NCBI GenBank assembly: GCA_946481025.1
Contig: CAMLNA010000086.1
Span: 1 to 19,123, forward strand
Reading direction: 5' to 3'
Length of the DNA stretch: 19,123 bases
From: an uncultured Rivibacter sp.
GTDB lineage: Bacteria > Pseudomonadota > Gammaproteobacteria > Burkholderiales > Burkholderiaceae
The notes below the pieces were generated by a model, which saw nothing but the letters and a program-made list of their open reading frames with translations, was not told where the DNA came from and did no database searches. A program made the translations under genes and the position numbers. Numbering within the stretch: the stretch's first letter is position 1; every line of letters begins with the position of its first letter. This document shows positions 12,247-19,123 of this stretch, in pieces.

Positions 12247-14118
12247 CTACCAACCAAGTCCCAGCGTATAGGTGCCGGTGCTGCCGGTGCGGCCGCTGTA
12301 GTAGCGCACCCGCACGTACAGCGTGATGCTCGACGCACCGCCGTTCGAGTAGTTGATCTTGTCCACCGCTCCGGTACCCAGGATGCTGCGCGCCAGCTGC
12401 GTGCCGTTGGCGTTGTACAGGTACAGGTCGTAGTCGCTCGCGCTGTTGGGCGTGAGCGTGGCCGCCAGCGTGCGGCCGGCCGGCAGCGTGACGCGGAAGT
12501 AGTCCGTGTCGCTGCTCGAGCCGATGGTGCCGTTGACCGTGGTGTTGGCAGTGGCAATGGCCTGTGCGGTCGAGAGCGTGTTGTTCGACTCGGTCTCGGC
12601 CACCGTGGTGCCACCGCCGCCACCGCCGCCGCCCGCCGCGTCCACCGCCGCCGAGGCATCCACGATGCCGCTGCCGCACTGGCTGCACGTCGCCGGGAAG
12701 GCGCGCGAGCTCTGCTGCAGCCGCGCCAGCACCTGGTCGGGCGTGAGCGCCGGGTTCTTCGCCAGCATCAGCGCCACCACGCCGGCCACGTGCGGCGTGG
12801 CCATCGAGGTGCCCTGGTACCACGCGTAGCTGTCGCCGGCAGGCGCGGTCTGGCCCGCGTTGAGCGTGGACAGGATGCCGCCCGAAGCGCCCGAGCGCAC
12901 GTCGCCGCCGGGGGCCGCCACCTCCACCACGCTGCCGTAGTTGGAGTAGTAGGCGCGCCCGCCGCTGCGGTTGGTGGCCGCCACGGTCACGACGCCGGAG
13001 CACGAGGCCGGCGAGTAGTTGGCCGCGTTGGCGTTGCTGTTGCCGGCGGCCACCACCACCACGGTGTTGCGCGAACGCGCGGAGTTGATGGCGTTCTGCG
13101 TGGTCGAGTCGCAGGCCCCGCCGCCGCCGAGCGACAGGTTGATCACCCGTGCCGGCGTGGCATTGGCCGGCACGCCGGAGACACTGCCGCCCGAGGCCCA
13201 GACGATGGCGTCGGCGATGTCGGAGGTATAGCCGCCGCACTTGCCCAGCACGCGCAGCGGCTGCACCTTCGCGCCGAAGGCCACGCCGGCCACGCCGGTG
13301 CCGTTGTTGGTGACGGCCGCGATGGTGCCGGCCACGTGCGTGCCGTGCCAGCTGCTCGACTCGTCCTGCATCGGTTCGCCGTTGCCGCATTCGCCGGCCT
13401 GCACGGCGTCGCCGGGGTCGCTGGCGTCGCTGTCGCGTCCGTTGCCGTCGTTGCCGACGAAGCTGTCGTTGATGAAGTCGTAGCCGGCCACGATGTTGGC
13501 GGCCAGGTCGGCGTGCGGGCGGTAGCCGGTGTCGAGCACCGCCACCACGACGCCGCTGCCGGTGGACTTGTCCCAGGCGGGCGGCAGGTTCAGGCCCCCG
13601 GTGGCTTCGAAGTAGTGCCACTGCTGCGAGTACTGCGTGTCGTTGGGCACCAGCATCGGCTTCAGGATGCGATCGGGCTCGGCGTATTCCACTGACGGGT
13701 CGGCCGCCGCGATCTCGCGGGCCAGCGCGGCCACTTCGCTTTCAGCCATGCGGCGGTCGAGCTTCATCACCTCGGCGTTCTGCGCGGTGCTGCGCACGCG
13801 CGTCAGCCGCGCATTGAAACGCTGCCCGGCGGTTTCCAGCGAGCGCAGGCGCTGCTGCTGGGCCATGCCCACGCCGCTGGCGCCACCTTGCGTGGTCACC
13901 AGCGTGGAGCCGTCGCGGTACTTCACGATCAGTCGGTCTGTCAGGGCCTCCCTGGGTGCGCCCGCTGCAGCGGCGGCTGCGAAGCCCGGCACCTGTTGTT
14001 GTTGCAGCGCGCGTTCGGCCGAGGTTCCGGCCATCGCTGCGCCTGCAAGAAAGCCGCCCAGCAAGGCGGCGCCCACCACCTGATTGACCCGGGGTCGGGC
14101 CACGATCTTCAGCGTCAT
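12247..14118 (-). CDS. Secreted S8 (subtilisin-family) serine protease with PPC domain
   Basis: A 623-residue exported subtilase. The signal peptide covers about residues 1-30 ('VVGAALLGGFLAGAAMAG'). A propeptide-like region (about 58-150, 'DRLIVKYRDGS' to 'SVEYAEPDRI') is followed by the catalytic domain with D196 ('VVAVLDTGYRPHADL'), H258 ('SSWHGTHVAGTIAA') and S438 ('YQGTSMATPHVAGVVAL'), and the oxyanion segment 'VVVAAGNSNANAANYSP' (354-370). An eight-glycine linker (496-503) leads to a C-terminal pre-peptidase (PPC) domain ('ETESNNTLSTAQAI' through 'SDYDLYLYNANG'). Several cysteines (243, 294, 336, 373, 478, 481) suggest disulphides. ATG 14118 has GGAGG at 14123-14127; an upstream ATG in the same frame has no export signal next to it. 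Probably an extracellular degradative enzyme; its substrate is unknown. Confidence 0.92.
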   Translation of the reverse strand: MTLKIVARPRVNQVVGAALLGGFLAGAAMAGTSAERALQQQQVPGFAAAAAAGAPREALTDRLIVKYRDGSTLVTTQGGASGVGMAQQQRLRSLETAGQRFNARLTRVRSTAQNAEVMKLDRRMAESEVAALAREIAAADPSVEYAEPDRILKPMLVPNDTQYSQQWHYFEATGGLNLPPAWDKSTGSGVVVAVLDTGYRPHADLAANIVAGYDFINDSFVGNDGNGRDSDASDPGDAVQAGECGNGEPMQDESSSWHGTHVAGTIAAVTNNGTGVAGVAFGAKVQPLRVLGKCGGYTSDIADAIVWASGGSVSGVPANATPARVINLSLGGGGACDSTTQNAINSARSRNTVVVVAAGNSNANAANYSPASCSGVVTVAATNRSGGRAYYSNYGSVVEVAAPGGDVRSGASGGILSTLNAGQTAPAGDSYAWYQGTSMATPHVAGVVALMLAKNPALTPDQVLARLQQSSRAFPATCSQCGSGIVDASAAVDAAGGGGGGGGTTVAETESNNTLSTAQAIATANTTVNGTIGSSSDTDYFRVTLPAGRTLAATLTPNSASDYDLYLYNANGTQLARSILGTGAVDKINYSNGGASSITLYVRVRYYSGRTGSTGTYTLGLGW

Positions 14119-14144
14119 GTGTCCTCCGCTTGTGAAGATGAAAT

Positions 14145-14167
14145 CGGCCCGCAGGGTTTGCGGGCCG
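14145..14167 (-). promoter_or_regulatory. Perfect 9-bp hairpin in the protease leader region
   Basis: The inverted repeat CGGCCCGCA / TGCGGGCCG (14145-14153 and 14159-14167) encloses a five-base loop. It lies 26 bases upstream of the protease ATG and about 17 bases upstream of its Shine-Dalgarno. If transcribed, it is a very stable 5'-leader stem, which could stabilise the mRNA or block passing transcripts. There is no T-run after it. Confidence 0.5.
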
Positions 14168-14458
14168 GCGCGCACCATGCCCGAAGCGCCCCCTCCGCAC
14201 AATCAAGGACAACGCTGTCGCGCACCGAGTTGGTAACCAAACGCGACCGCCCTCGGCGGCGGCACCGGGCTTGCTTACGCGCGCGCGTTGTTGAGCGCCA
14301 CGGGCTGCCGCTGCCGCTTCGTTGTGCACCTGCAGGCCACGACAGGCAGCCTCGGGATATCTCCCTAGTGCGGGAACTTCCGGGGGCAAGTCCACAGGCA
14401 CAGCTATTGCCTGCGCAGCTGCAGCCCGACACCATCAACGACTTCACGGGAGGCGTCC
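14168..14458. other. Divergent intergenic region with no recognisable gene
   Basis: With the leader hairpin this forms a 340-base gap between the divergent protease and nucleosidase genes and must carry promoters for both. I see no convincing -35/-10 pair on either strand. Visible elements are an 11-bp palindrome TTGGTAACCAA at 14230-14240, which could be an operator, an alternating CG run near 14279-14286, and a strong Shine-Dalgarno GGGAGG at 14448-14453 for the gene at 14459. No open frame here resembles a protein. Confidence 0.5.
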
Positions 14459-15535
14459 ATGTTCTTCAAACCCGCGCTCAGGCGAGCGCTTTTCGGCGTG
14501 GCCTGCTCGCTGCTGTGGCTCACCGCCGGCCCGGCGCGCGCCGAACCGCCGACTCGCTGCCTGACCGACTGCACGCCGCGCATCGGCATCGTCTCGGCCT
14601 TCGGCGCCGAAGCCGACATCCTCGTGGCCCAGACCCTGGGCAAGCGCACCCACACCGTCAACGGCAACCGCTTCACCACCGGCGTGCTGCGCGGCAACCG
14701 CGTCGTGATCGTGCTGTCGGGGGTGAGCATGATCAACGCGACCATGGTCACCCAGCTCTTGCTCGACCACTTCAGGATCGAGCGGCTGGTGATGAGCGGC
14801 ATCGCCGGCGGCGTGAACCCGGCGCGCCACGTCGGCGACGTGCTGGTGCCGGCCAGCTGGACCATGCCGATGGAGGTGTACTGGCATGCCGACGGCAGCG
14901 TGCCCGCGCCGTGCGGCACCGCCACCGACGTGGGCTGCCTGGGCCTGAAGCTCGCGCTCGACGCCAGCGGGAAGCCGCTGCCCGACTACCGCATCGAAAC
15001 GCCCTCGGGGGCCGTACCCACCGGCCTCTTCATGCGCGAGAACTTCGTCATGCACGAAGGCAATGCGCCGCAGGGCGAATTCCGCTTCGACTACCAGGCC
15101 GACCCACAGATGCTGGCGGTGGCGCGCTCGCTGTCGCCCGCGCTGCAGCGCTGCGGCCCCAAGAACCCGAGCCTGTGCGTGAGCACCACGCCGCAGCTCG
15201 TGGTGGGTGGGCGCGGCATCTCGGGCACCGCCTTCCTGGCCAACCCGCAATACCGCCGCTACGTGTTCGACACGCTGCGCGCCGAGGCGGTGGACATGGA
15301 GACCGCCGCCGTCGGCCACGTGGCCTACGCGAACCGGGTGCCCTACATCGGCTTTCGCAGCCTGTCCGACCTCGCCGGCGGCGATCACACGCAGGACGTG
15401 GGCGCCTTCTTCGGCAGCGGGCTCGCCGAAGCCAATGCATCGGCGGTGACGCTCGCCTTCCTGGAAGCCTGGAAAAAACAACCGCACAAAAGACACGACG
15501 GACCGCGCAACGCCCAAACGGAACAACAGCCATGA
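14459..15535 (+). CDS. Exported MTAN-like nucleosidase/phosphorylase (PNP_UDP superfamily)
   Basis: A 358-residue protein with a signal peptide (about 1-28, cleavage near 'ARA|EP') and a nucleoside phosphorylase / MTA-SAH nucleosidase fold. 'RIGIVSAFGAEADIL' (41-55) aligns with the MTAN N-terminus and places E51 at the catalytic acid; 'VMSGIAGGVNP' (111-121) is the phosphorylase glycine motif; 'EAVDMETAAVGHVAYANRVP' (276-295) supplies the ribose-binding E281; 'RSLSDLAGGD' (300-309) supplies the base-contacting D304. All three key positions appear kept, so the enzyme is probably active outside the cytoplasm. There are inserts between 140 and 250 relative to cytosolic MTAN (~230 residues) and several cysteines (34, 38, 152, 160, 232, 240). 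Its stop overlaps the next start (ATGA). The substrate is not determined. Confidence 0.8.
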   Translation: MFFKPALRRALFGVACSLLWLTAGPARAEPPTRCLTDCTPRIGIVSAFGAEADILVAQTLGKRTHTVNGNRFTTGVLRGNRVVIVLSGVSMINATMVTQLLLDHFRIERLVMSGIAGGVNPARHVGDVLVPASWTMPMEVYWHADGSVPAPCGTATDVGCLGLKLALDASGKPLPDYRIETPSGAVPTGLFMRENFVMHEGNAPQGEFRFDYQADPQMLAVARSLSPALQRCGPKNPSLCVSTTPQLVVGGRGISGTAFLANPQYRRYVFDTLRAEAVDMETAAVGHVAYANRVPYIGFRSLSDLAGGDHTQDVGAFFGSGLAEANASAVTLAFLEAWKKQPHKRHDGPRNAQTEQQP

Positions 15536-16590
15536 AGCCAGCACACCGCATCGCCGCCCTCGCCTTCTGCCTTGGCGCGCTGCTCGCCGGCGGCGCGAGC
15601 GCACAGACCGCTGCCGCCGACAAGCCCAAGCCGCCGCCGCGCGCGCTCAAGGTGCTCATCGTCACCATGTTCGGCCCCGAGGCCGCGCCATGGATCGAGC
15701 CGTTTTCTCTGACGCAGGAGATCCCGGTGCCGGGCCTGAGCGAGGACTACCCGGCCCTCAAGTGCAACACCGACGACGTGTGCCTGCTGACCACCGGCAT
15801 GGGCCACACCAATGCCGCGGCCTCCACGCTCGCGGTCACGCTCGATCCGCGCTTCGACCTGCGCAAGACCTACGTGCTGGTGAGCGGCATTGCCGGCATC
15901 GACCCCGCGCACGGCACGCTGGGCACCGCTGCCTGGGCGCGCTGGCTCATCGACTTCGGCATCGCGCACGAACTCGACGCGCGCGAGATGCCTGCGGGCT
16001 GGAAGACCGGCTACTTCGGCATCATGACCAAGGGCCCGGGCGAAAAGCCCAAGTTCGACTACCGCACCGAGGCCTTCCGGCTCGACGAAGCCCTGCTGCA
16101 GCAGGCGCTGCAGCTGAGCCGCAACGTCAAGCTCGAAGACAGCAAGGAGGCGCAGGCCTATCGCCAGCACTATCGCCACGCTCCGGCCAACCAGCCGCCG
16201 AAGGTGACACAGTGCGACACCATGGCCGGCGACACCTGGTTCCACGGCCACAAGCTCGGCCAGCACGCCAGCGAATGGGCCCGGCTCCTGAGCGACGGCC
16301 AGGCCACCTACTGCACCACGCAGCAGGAAGACAACGCCACCTACAACGCGCTCGCCCGTGCCACCGCCGCCGGGCGCGCCGACGTGAAGCGCCTCGCGGT
16401 GCTGCGCACCGCATCGAACTTCGACCGCCCCTATCCGGGGCAGACGGCGTATGCGTCGCTCATGGCCTCGACCAGCGGCACCACGGGCGGCTTCGTGCCG
16501 GCCACGAAGAACCTCGTGCATGCCGGTGGCCCGCTGGTGCGCGACATCGTGGCGCGCTGGGACTCATGGAAGGACGGCGTTCCCCGCTGA
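15532..16590 (+). CDS. Purine nucleoside permease family protein (NUP), exported
   Basis: A 352-residue NUP-family protein (the family named after the Candida albicans purine nucleoside permease). The signal peptide ends near 'GGASA|Q' (residue 24). Family blocks include 'LKVLIVTMFGPEAAPWIEPF' (39-58), 'LTTGMGHTNAAASTLAVTLD', 'TYVLVSGIAGIDPAHGTLGT', 'WARWLIDFGIAHELDARE', 'WKTGYFGIMTKGPGEKP', 'TQCDTMAGDTWFHGHKLGQH' and 'VLRTASNFDRPYPGQTAYAS'. No helix besides the signal peptide looks membrane-spanning, so 'permease' is doubtful in a bacterium. The fold resembles nucleoside phosphorylases, and a periplasmic binding or cleaving role is more likely. It overlaps the upstream gene by ATGA; the TonB receptor follows 67 bases on. 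Confidence 0.85.
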   Translation: MKPAHRIAALAFCLGALLAGGASAQTAAADKPKPPPRALKVLIVTMFGPEAAPWIEPFSLTQEIPVPGLSEDYPALKCNTDDVCLLTTGMGHTNAAASTLAVTLDPRFDLRKTYVLVSGIAGIDPAHGTLGTAAWARWLIDFGIAHELDAREMPAGWKTGYFGIMTKGPGEKPKFDYRTEAFRLDEALLQQALQLSRNVKLEDSKEAQAYRQHYRHAPANQPPKVTQCDTMAGDTWFHGHKLGQHASEWARLLSDGQATYCTTQQEDNATYNALARATAAGRADVKRLAVLRTASNFDRPYPGQTAYASLMASTSGTTGGFVPATKNLVHAGGPLVRDIVARWDSWKDGVPR

Positions 16591-16628
16591 GCGCCTGAAC
16601 ACCGGCCCGTGGCATGGGCATTGCAGAA

Positions 16629-16656
16629 GGGCCCTCCATTCCAACTGGAGGAGCCC
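16629..16656 (+). promoter_or_regulatory. Hairpin enclosing the receptor gene's Shine-Dalgarno
   Basis: GGGC (16629-16632) plus CCTCCA (16633-16638) pairs with TGGAGG (16646-16651) and, after a bulged A, GCCC (16653-16656), around the loop TTCCAAC. The Shine-Dalgarno GGAGGAG (16647-16653) is the 3' arm, and the ATG begins one base past the stem. In the mRNA this would hide the ribosome-binding site of the TonB receptor, lowering its translation or making it conditional. It lacks a T-run, so it is not an intrinsic terminator. Confidence 0.6.
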
Positions 16657-16657
16657 C

Positions 16658-18898
16658 ATGCCCCATCGAACACCGGCCCTGCGCCCGCTCGCGGCCGCCA
16701 TCCTGCTCGCCTGCGCCCACGGCAGCTTCGCGCAATCAGCGCAGCCGGACCCGGCCGCCGCGCCGCCCAGGCTCGACACCGTGACGGTGACCGCCGAGCG
16801 GCGGGCCGAGAACATCAAGGATGTGCCGGTATCGGTGAGCACCTTGAGCGGCGAGAAGCTCGACGTGCTCAATTCCGGCGGCGACGACGTGCGCTTTCTC
16901 TCCGGCCGCGTGCCCAGCCTCAACATCGAGTCGTCCTTCGGCCGCGCCTTCCCCCGCTTCTACATCCGCGGCTACGGCAACACCGATTTCCGCCTCAACG
17001 CCTCGCAGCCCGTGTCGCTCGTGTATGACGACGTGGTGCAGGAGAACCCCATCCTCAAGGGCTTCCCGGTGTTCGACCTCGAGCAGGTGGAAGTGCTGCG
17101 CGGCCCGCAGGGCACGCTGTTCGGTCGCAACACGCCCGGCGGCGTGGTGAAGTTCGACTCGGCCAGGCCGCGGCTGAACAAGGTCGAAGGCTACGGCAGC
17201 CTCTCGTACGGCAGCTTCGGCACCACCAACTTCGAAGGCGCGGTGAATGCGCCGCTGGCCGAGGACTGGGCGCTGCGCGTGTCCACGCTGGTGCAGCGGC
17301 GTGACGACTGGGTCGAGAACACCAACGACGCCGGCCCCACGCAGGACCTCGAGGGCTACCGCGACGCCGCGGTGCGCGCCCAGGTGCTGTTCCAGCCGCA
17401 CAAGGACTTCAGCGCGCTGTTCAACGTGCACGCGCGCGACTTCGACGGCTCGGCCCGGCTGTTCCGCGCCAACATCATCCAGCCCGGCACCAACGACCTT
17501 GTCGCGGGCTTCGACGAGCGGAAGATCTCCATCGACGGCAGGAACGAATCCCGGCTCACCAGCAAGGGTGCCAATGCGCGGCTGCGCTGGGGCCTGGGCG
17601 ACGTGTCGCTCTACTCCATCACCGCATGGGAGACGGTGGACGCCTTCAGCCGCGGCGACATCGACGGCGGCACGCCTTCCGGCCCCGGGCCCATCCCATT
17701 CCAGGTGGAAACGGCCGACGGCATCCCGAAGCACTACCAGTTCACGCAGGAGCTGCGCCTGGAGTCGAGCACCGGCGGGCCGCTGGGCTGGCAGGCCGGC
17801 CTGTACTACTTCAACGAAGACTTCAGGATGGAGAGCTTCGGCTACGACTCCACCAACGGCGGCGTGCAGAACGCCTACGAGCGTTCGCGGCAGAAGAACA
17901 CGGCCTATGCCGCGTTCGGCGCGCTCACCTATGCCGTGACCCCGGCGCTGAAGCTGCGCGGCGGCCTGCGCTACACGCAAGACAAGAAGGACTTCGCGGT
18001 CGAGGACTACTTCAGCCCCGGCTTCGGCGCGCCGGCCACGTTCGCTGAGCTTCAGGAAGCCGGCCCCACGAGCGCGAGCCTCTCGAAGAGCAAGGCCAGC
18101 TGGGACATGAGCGGCACCTACACGGTGAGCCGCGACGTGAGCCTCTACGCCCGCGTGGCCAACGGGTTCCGCGCGGCCAGCGTGCAGGGCGCCGCCCAGT
18201 TCAACGGCCAGTCCATTGCCGAGCCGGAAACCAACACCTCCGTCGAGGCCGGCATCAAGGCCGACCTGTTCGACAGCCGCGCCCGCGTGGCCTTCGGCGT
18301 CTTCCACTACACGGTGAAAGACCAGCAGCTCACCGCGGTGGGCGGCGCCAACAACGCCAACATCCTGCTGAATGCAGACAAGACCGTGGGCCAGGGTTTC
18401 GAACTGGACCTGCACGGCTACCTGACAGACAGCCTGCTCGCCACGCTGGGGGTGAGCTACAACGACACGAAGATCAAGGACCCGACGCTGGCGGTGGGCA
18501 CCTGCGCCGCCTGCACCGTGACCGATCCGCGCAATGCGAATGGCCAGGCCCTGATCGACGGCAACCCGCTGCCGCAGGCACCGAAGTGGACCACCAGCTT
18601 CACGCTCCGCTACGGCATGCCGCTGGGCGACGGCGAAGCCTTCGCCTACACCGACTGGGCTTATCGCAGCAAGGTCAACTTCATGCTCTACGAGTCGGTC
18701 GAGTTCACCGGCAAGTCGCTGCTCACCGGCGGCCTGCGGCTAGGCTACCTGTGGGGCGACGGCAAGTACGAAGCCGCCCTGTTCGGCCGCAACATCACGA
18801 ACCAGATCCGGGTGACGGGCGGCATCGACTTCAACAACCTCACCGGCTTCATCAACGAGCCGCGCACCTGGGGCGTGCAGCTCAAGGCGAGTTTCTGA
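16658..18898 (+). CDS. TonB-dependent outer-membrane receptor, candidate nucleoside-type substrate
   Basis: A 746-residue TonB-dependent receptor. The signal peptide ends near 'GSFA|QSAQ' (residue 25), followed by a TonB box 'RLDTVTVTAERR' (38-49), the plug ('IKDVPVSVSTLSGEKLDVL', 'FDLEQVEVLRGPQGTLFGRN' followed by TPGG) and a barrel ending in F ('GVQLKASF'), the usual BAM signal. It belongs to the broad iron-complex-receptor-like class, which also imports sugars, vitamins and other compounds; nothing in it looks siderophore-specific. There is no STN domain. A Cys pair ('GTCAACTVTD') sits in a likely surface loop. It lies 67 bases downstream of two exported nucleoside-active proteins on the same strand, so I infer it imports nucleosides or related compounds. 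The start has GGAGGAG, hidden in a hairpin. Confidence 0.88.
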   Translation: MPHRTPALRPLAAAILLACAHGSFAQSAQPDPAAAPPRLDTVTVTAERRAENIKDVPVSVSTLSGEKLDVLNSGGDDVRFLSGRVPSLNIESSFGRAFPRFYIRGYGNTDFRLNASQPVSLVYDDVVQENPILKGFPVFDLEQVEVLRGPQGTLFGRNTPGGVVKFDSARPRLNKVEGYGSLSYGSFGTTNFEGAVNAPLAEDWALRVSTLVQRRDDWVENTNDAGPTQDLEGYRDAAVRAQVLFQPHKDFSALFNVHARDFDGSARLFRANIIQPGTNDLVAGFDERKISIDGRNESRLTSKGANARLRWGLGDVSLYSITAWETVDAFSRGDIDGGTPSGPGPIPFQVETADGIPKHYQFTQELRLESSTGGPLGWQAGLYYFNEDFRMESFGYDSTNGGVQNAYERSRQKNTAYAAFGALTYAVTPALKLRGGLRYTQDKKDFAVEDYFSPGFGAPATFAELQEAGPTSASLSKSKASWDMSGTYTVSRDVSLYARVANGFRAASVQGAAQFNGQSIAEPETNTSVEAGIKADLFDSRARVAFGVFHYTVKDQQLTAVGGANNANILLNADKTVGQGFELDLHGYLTDSLLATLGVSYNDTKIKDPTLAVGTCAACTVTDPRNANGQALIDGNPLPQAPKWTTSFTLRYGMPLGDGEAFAYTDWAYRSKVNFMLYESVEFTGKSLLTGGLRLGYLWGDGKYEAALFGRNITNQIRVTGGIDFNNLTGFINEPRTWGVQLKASF

Positions 18899-18916
18899 CG
18901 CCTCGGCCGCTTGAGG

Positions 18917-19081
18917 GTCGTCCGGGCCGCAGCGCCGGGCCGCCCCAAGCAAGGCCCACCCCTCCCGGAGGGGGGGCCGACGTACCGCCGGCCGGGGTGT
19001 CGTCCGGGCCGCCGCGCCGGGCCGCCCCAAGCAAGGCCCGCCCCTCCCGGAGGGGTGGCCGGCGTACTCGCCGGCCGGGGT
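18917..19081. repeat. Tandem 82-83 bp GC-rich repeat, two copies
   Basis: Copy 1 (18917-18998) and copy 2 (18999-19081) are near-identical, and a third begins with GTCGTC at 19082. Each holds the palindrome CCCCTCC-C-GGAGGGG (18959-18973 and 19041-19055) and ends in a GCCGGCCGGGG tract. It begins 19 bases after the receptor stop, so it may form the 3' end of that transcript. Short open frames through the repeat on the - strand are artefacts of its composition. Confidence 0.8.
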
Positions 19082-19085
19082 GTCG

Positions 19086-19123
19086 TCATCCAAACGGGTT
19101 GGTGGTGGCGAACCACAGGCCGA
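19086..19123 (-). CDS. Possible 3' end of a - strand gene continuing beyond the window
   Basis: Read on the - strand, the last bases encode '...GLWFATTNPFG' then TGA (19088-19086). This looks like the C-terminus of a hydrophobic protein rather than repeat-derived sequence, and it stops right at the tandem repeat. That is where a gene converging on the receptor would end. Only 12 codons are visible and no family can be named. Confidence 0.3.
   Translation of the reverse strand, partial: GLWFATTNPFG

Noticed and set aside
10932..12659. A 575-codon - strand open frame across pcaF and the protease 3' end
   Set aside because: It runs antisense to pcaF and through the intrinsic terminator; its composition is biased and no protein family is visible.
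16597..16679. A 12-bp direct repeat GAACACCGGCCC (16597-16608 and 16668-16679) as a mobile-element footprint
   Set aside because: The second copy is inside the receptor signal-peptide codons, there is no transposase or terminal inverted repeat, and such short GC-rich matches occur by chance.
18740..19116. Two - strand open frames of about 120 codons over the receptor 3' end and tandem repeats
   Set aside because: They are made largely of the repeat translated (recurring 'LREGWALLGAA'-like text) and overlap the receptor; repeats alone explain them.
1..19123. CRISPR arrays, tRNA or rRNA genes, phage or insertion-sequence genes
   Set aside because: No regularly spaced short repeats, cloverleaf or rRNA-like sequence, or transposase/integrase motifs were seen on either strand.

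Overview
The window is very GC-rich and densely coded. Its gene families and their arrangement (alcaligin-type siderophore genes, pcaIJF, a secreted S8 protease, purine-nucleoside permease genes, GC-rich hairpin repeats between genes) point to a Burkholderiales beta-proteobacterium, most likely Comamonadaceae (Variovorax/Acidovorax-like). The placement is inferred from protein similarity recalled by eye, not from a search. No tRNA, rRNA, CRISPR array, transposase or integrase was seen.

Layout. (1) Positions 3-5258, + strand: the 3' part of a siderophore operon with overlapping or nearly touching genes. It holds an MFS exporter (5' end outside the window), an AlcB-type N-acyltransferase, an AlcC-type NIS synthetase, an AlcD-type FhuF ferric-siderophore reductase and an AlcE-type Rieske oxygenase. 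(2) Positions 5272-8327, - strand, meeting the first operon tail to tail: a FauA-like TonB-dependent siderophore receptor, then a FecI-type ECF sigma factor, then a 91-residue stub of a FecR anti-sigma factor. A Fur-like box lies upstream of the receptor. Together these two blocks would make, export, re-import and reduce a putrescine-based dihydroxamate of the alcaligin type. The putrescine N-hydroxylase (AlcA) is not in the window.

(3) Positions 8517-12188: a divergent beta-ketoadipate module. An IclR-family regulator (PcaR-like, - strand) faces pcaI-pcaJ-pcaF, which turn beta-ketoadipate into acetyl-CoA and succinyl-CoA. The shared 150-bp region holds three GTTC-N7-GAAC-type boxes, the last ending at the base before the pcaI start codon. 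(4) Positions 12247-14118, - strand: a secreted subtilisin-family protease with a C-terminal PPC domain, ending at a clear intrinsic terminator.

(5) Positions 14459-18898, + strand: an apparent operon of two exported nucleoside-phosphorylase-superfamily proteins (one MTAN-like, one NUP/purine nucleoside permease) and a TonB-dependent outer-membrane receptor whose Shine-Dalgarno is buried in a hairpin. I read it as a candidate outer-membrane nucleoside (or nucleoside-derivative) scavenging system, the most interesting unit here. The window closes with about two copies of an 82-83 bp GC-rich tandem repeat and perhaps the last codons of a - strand gene.
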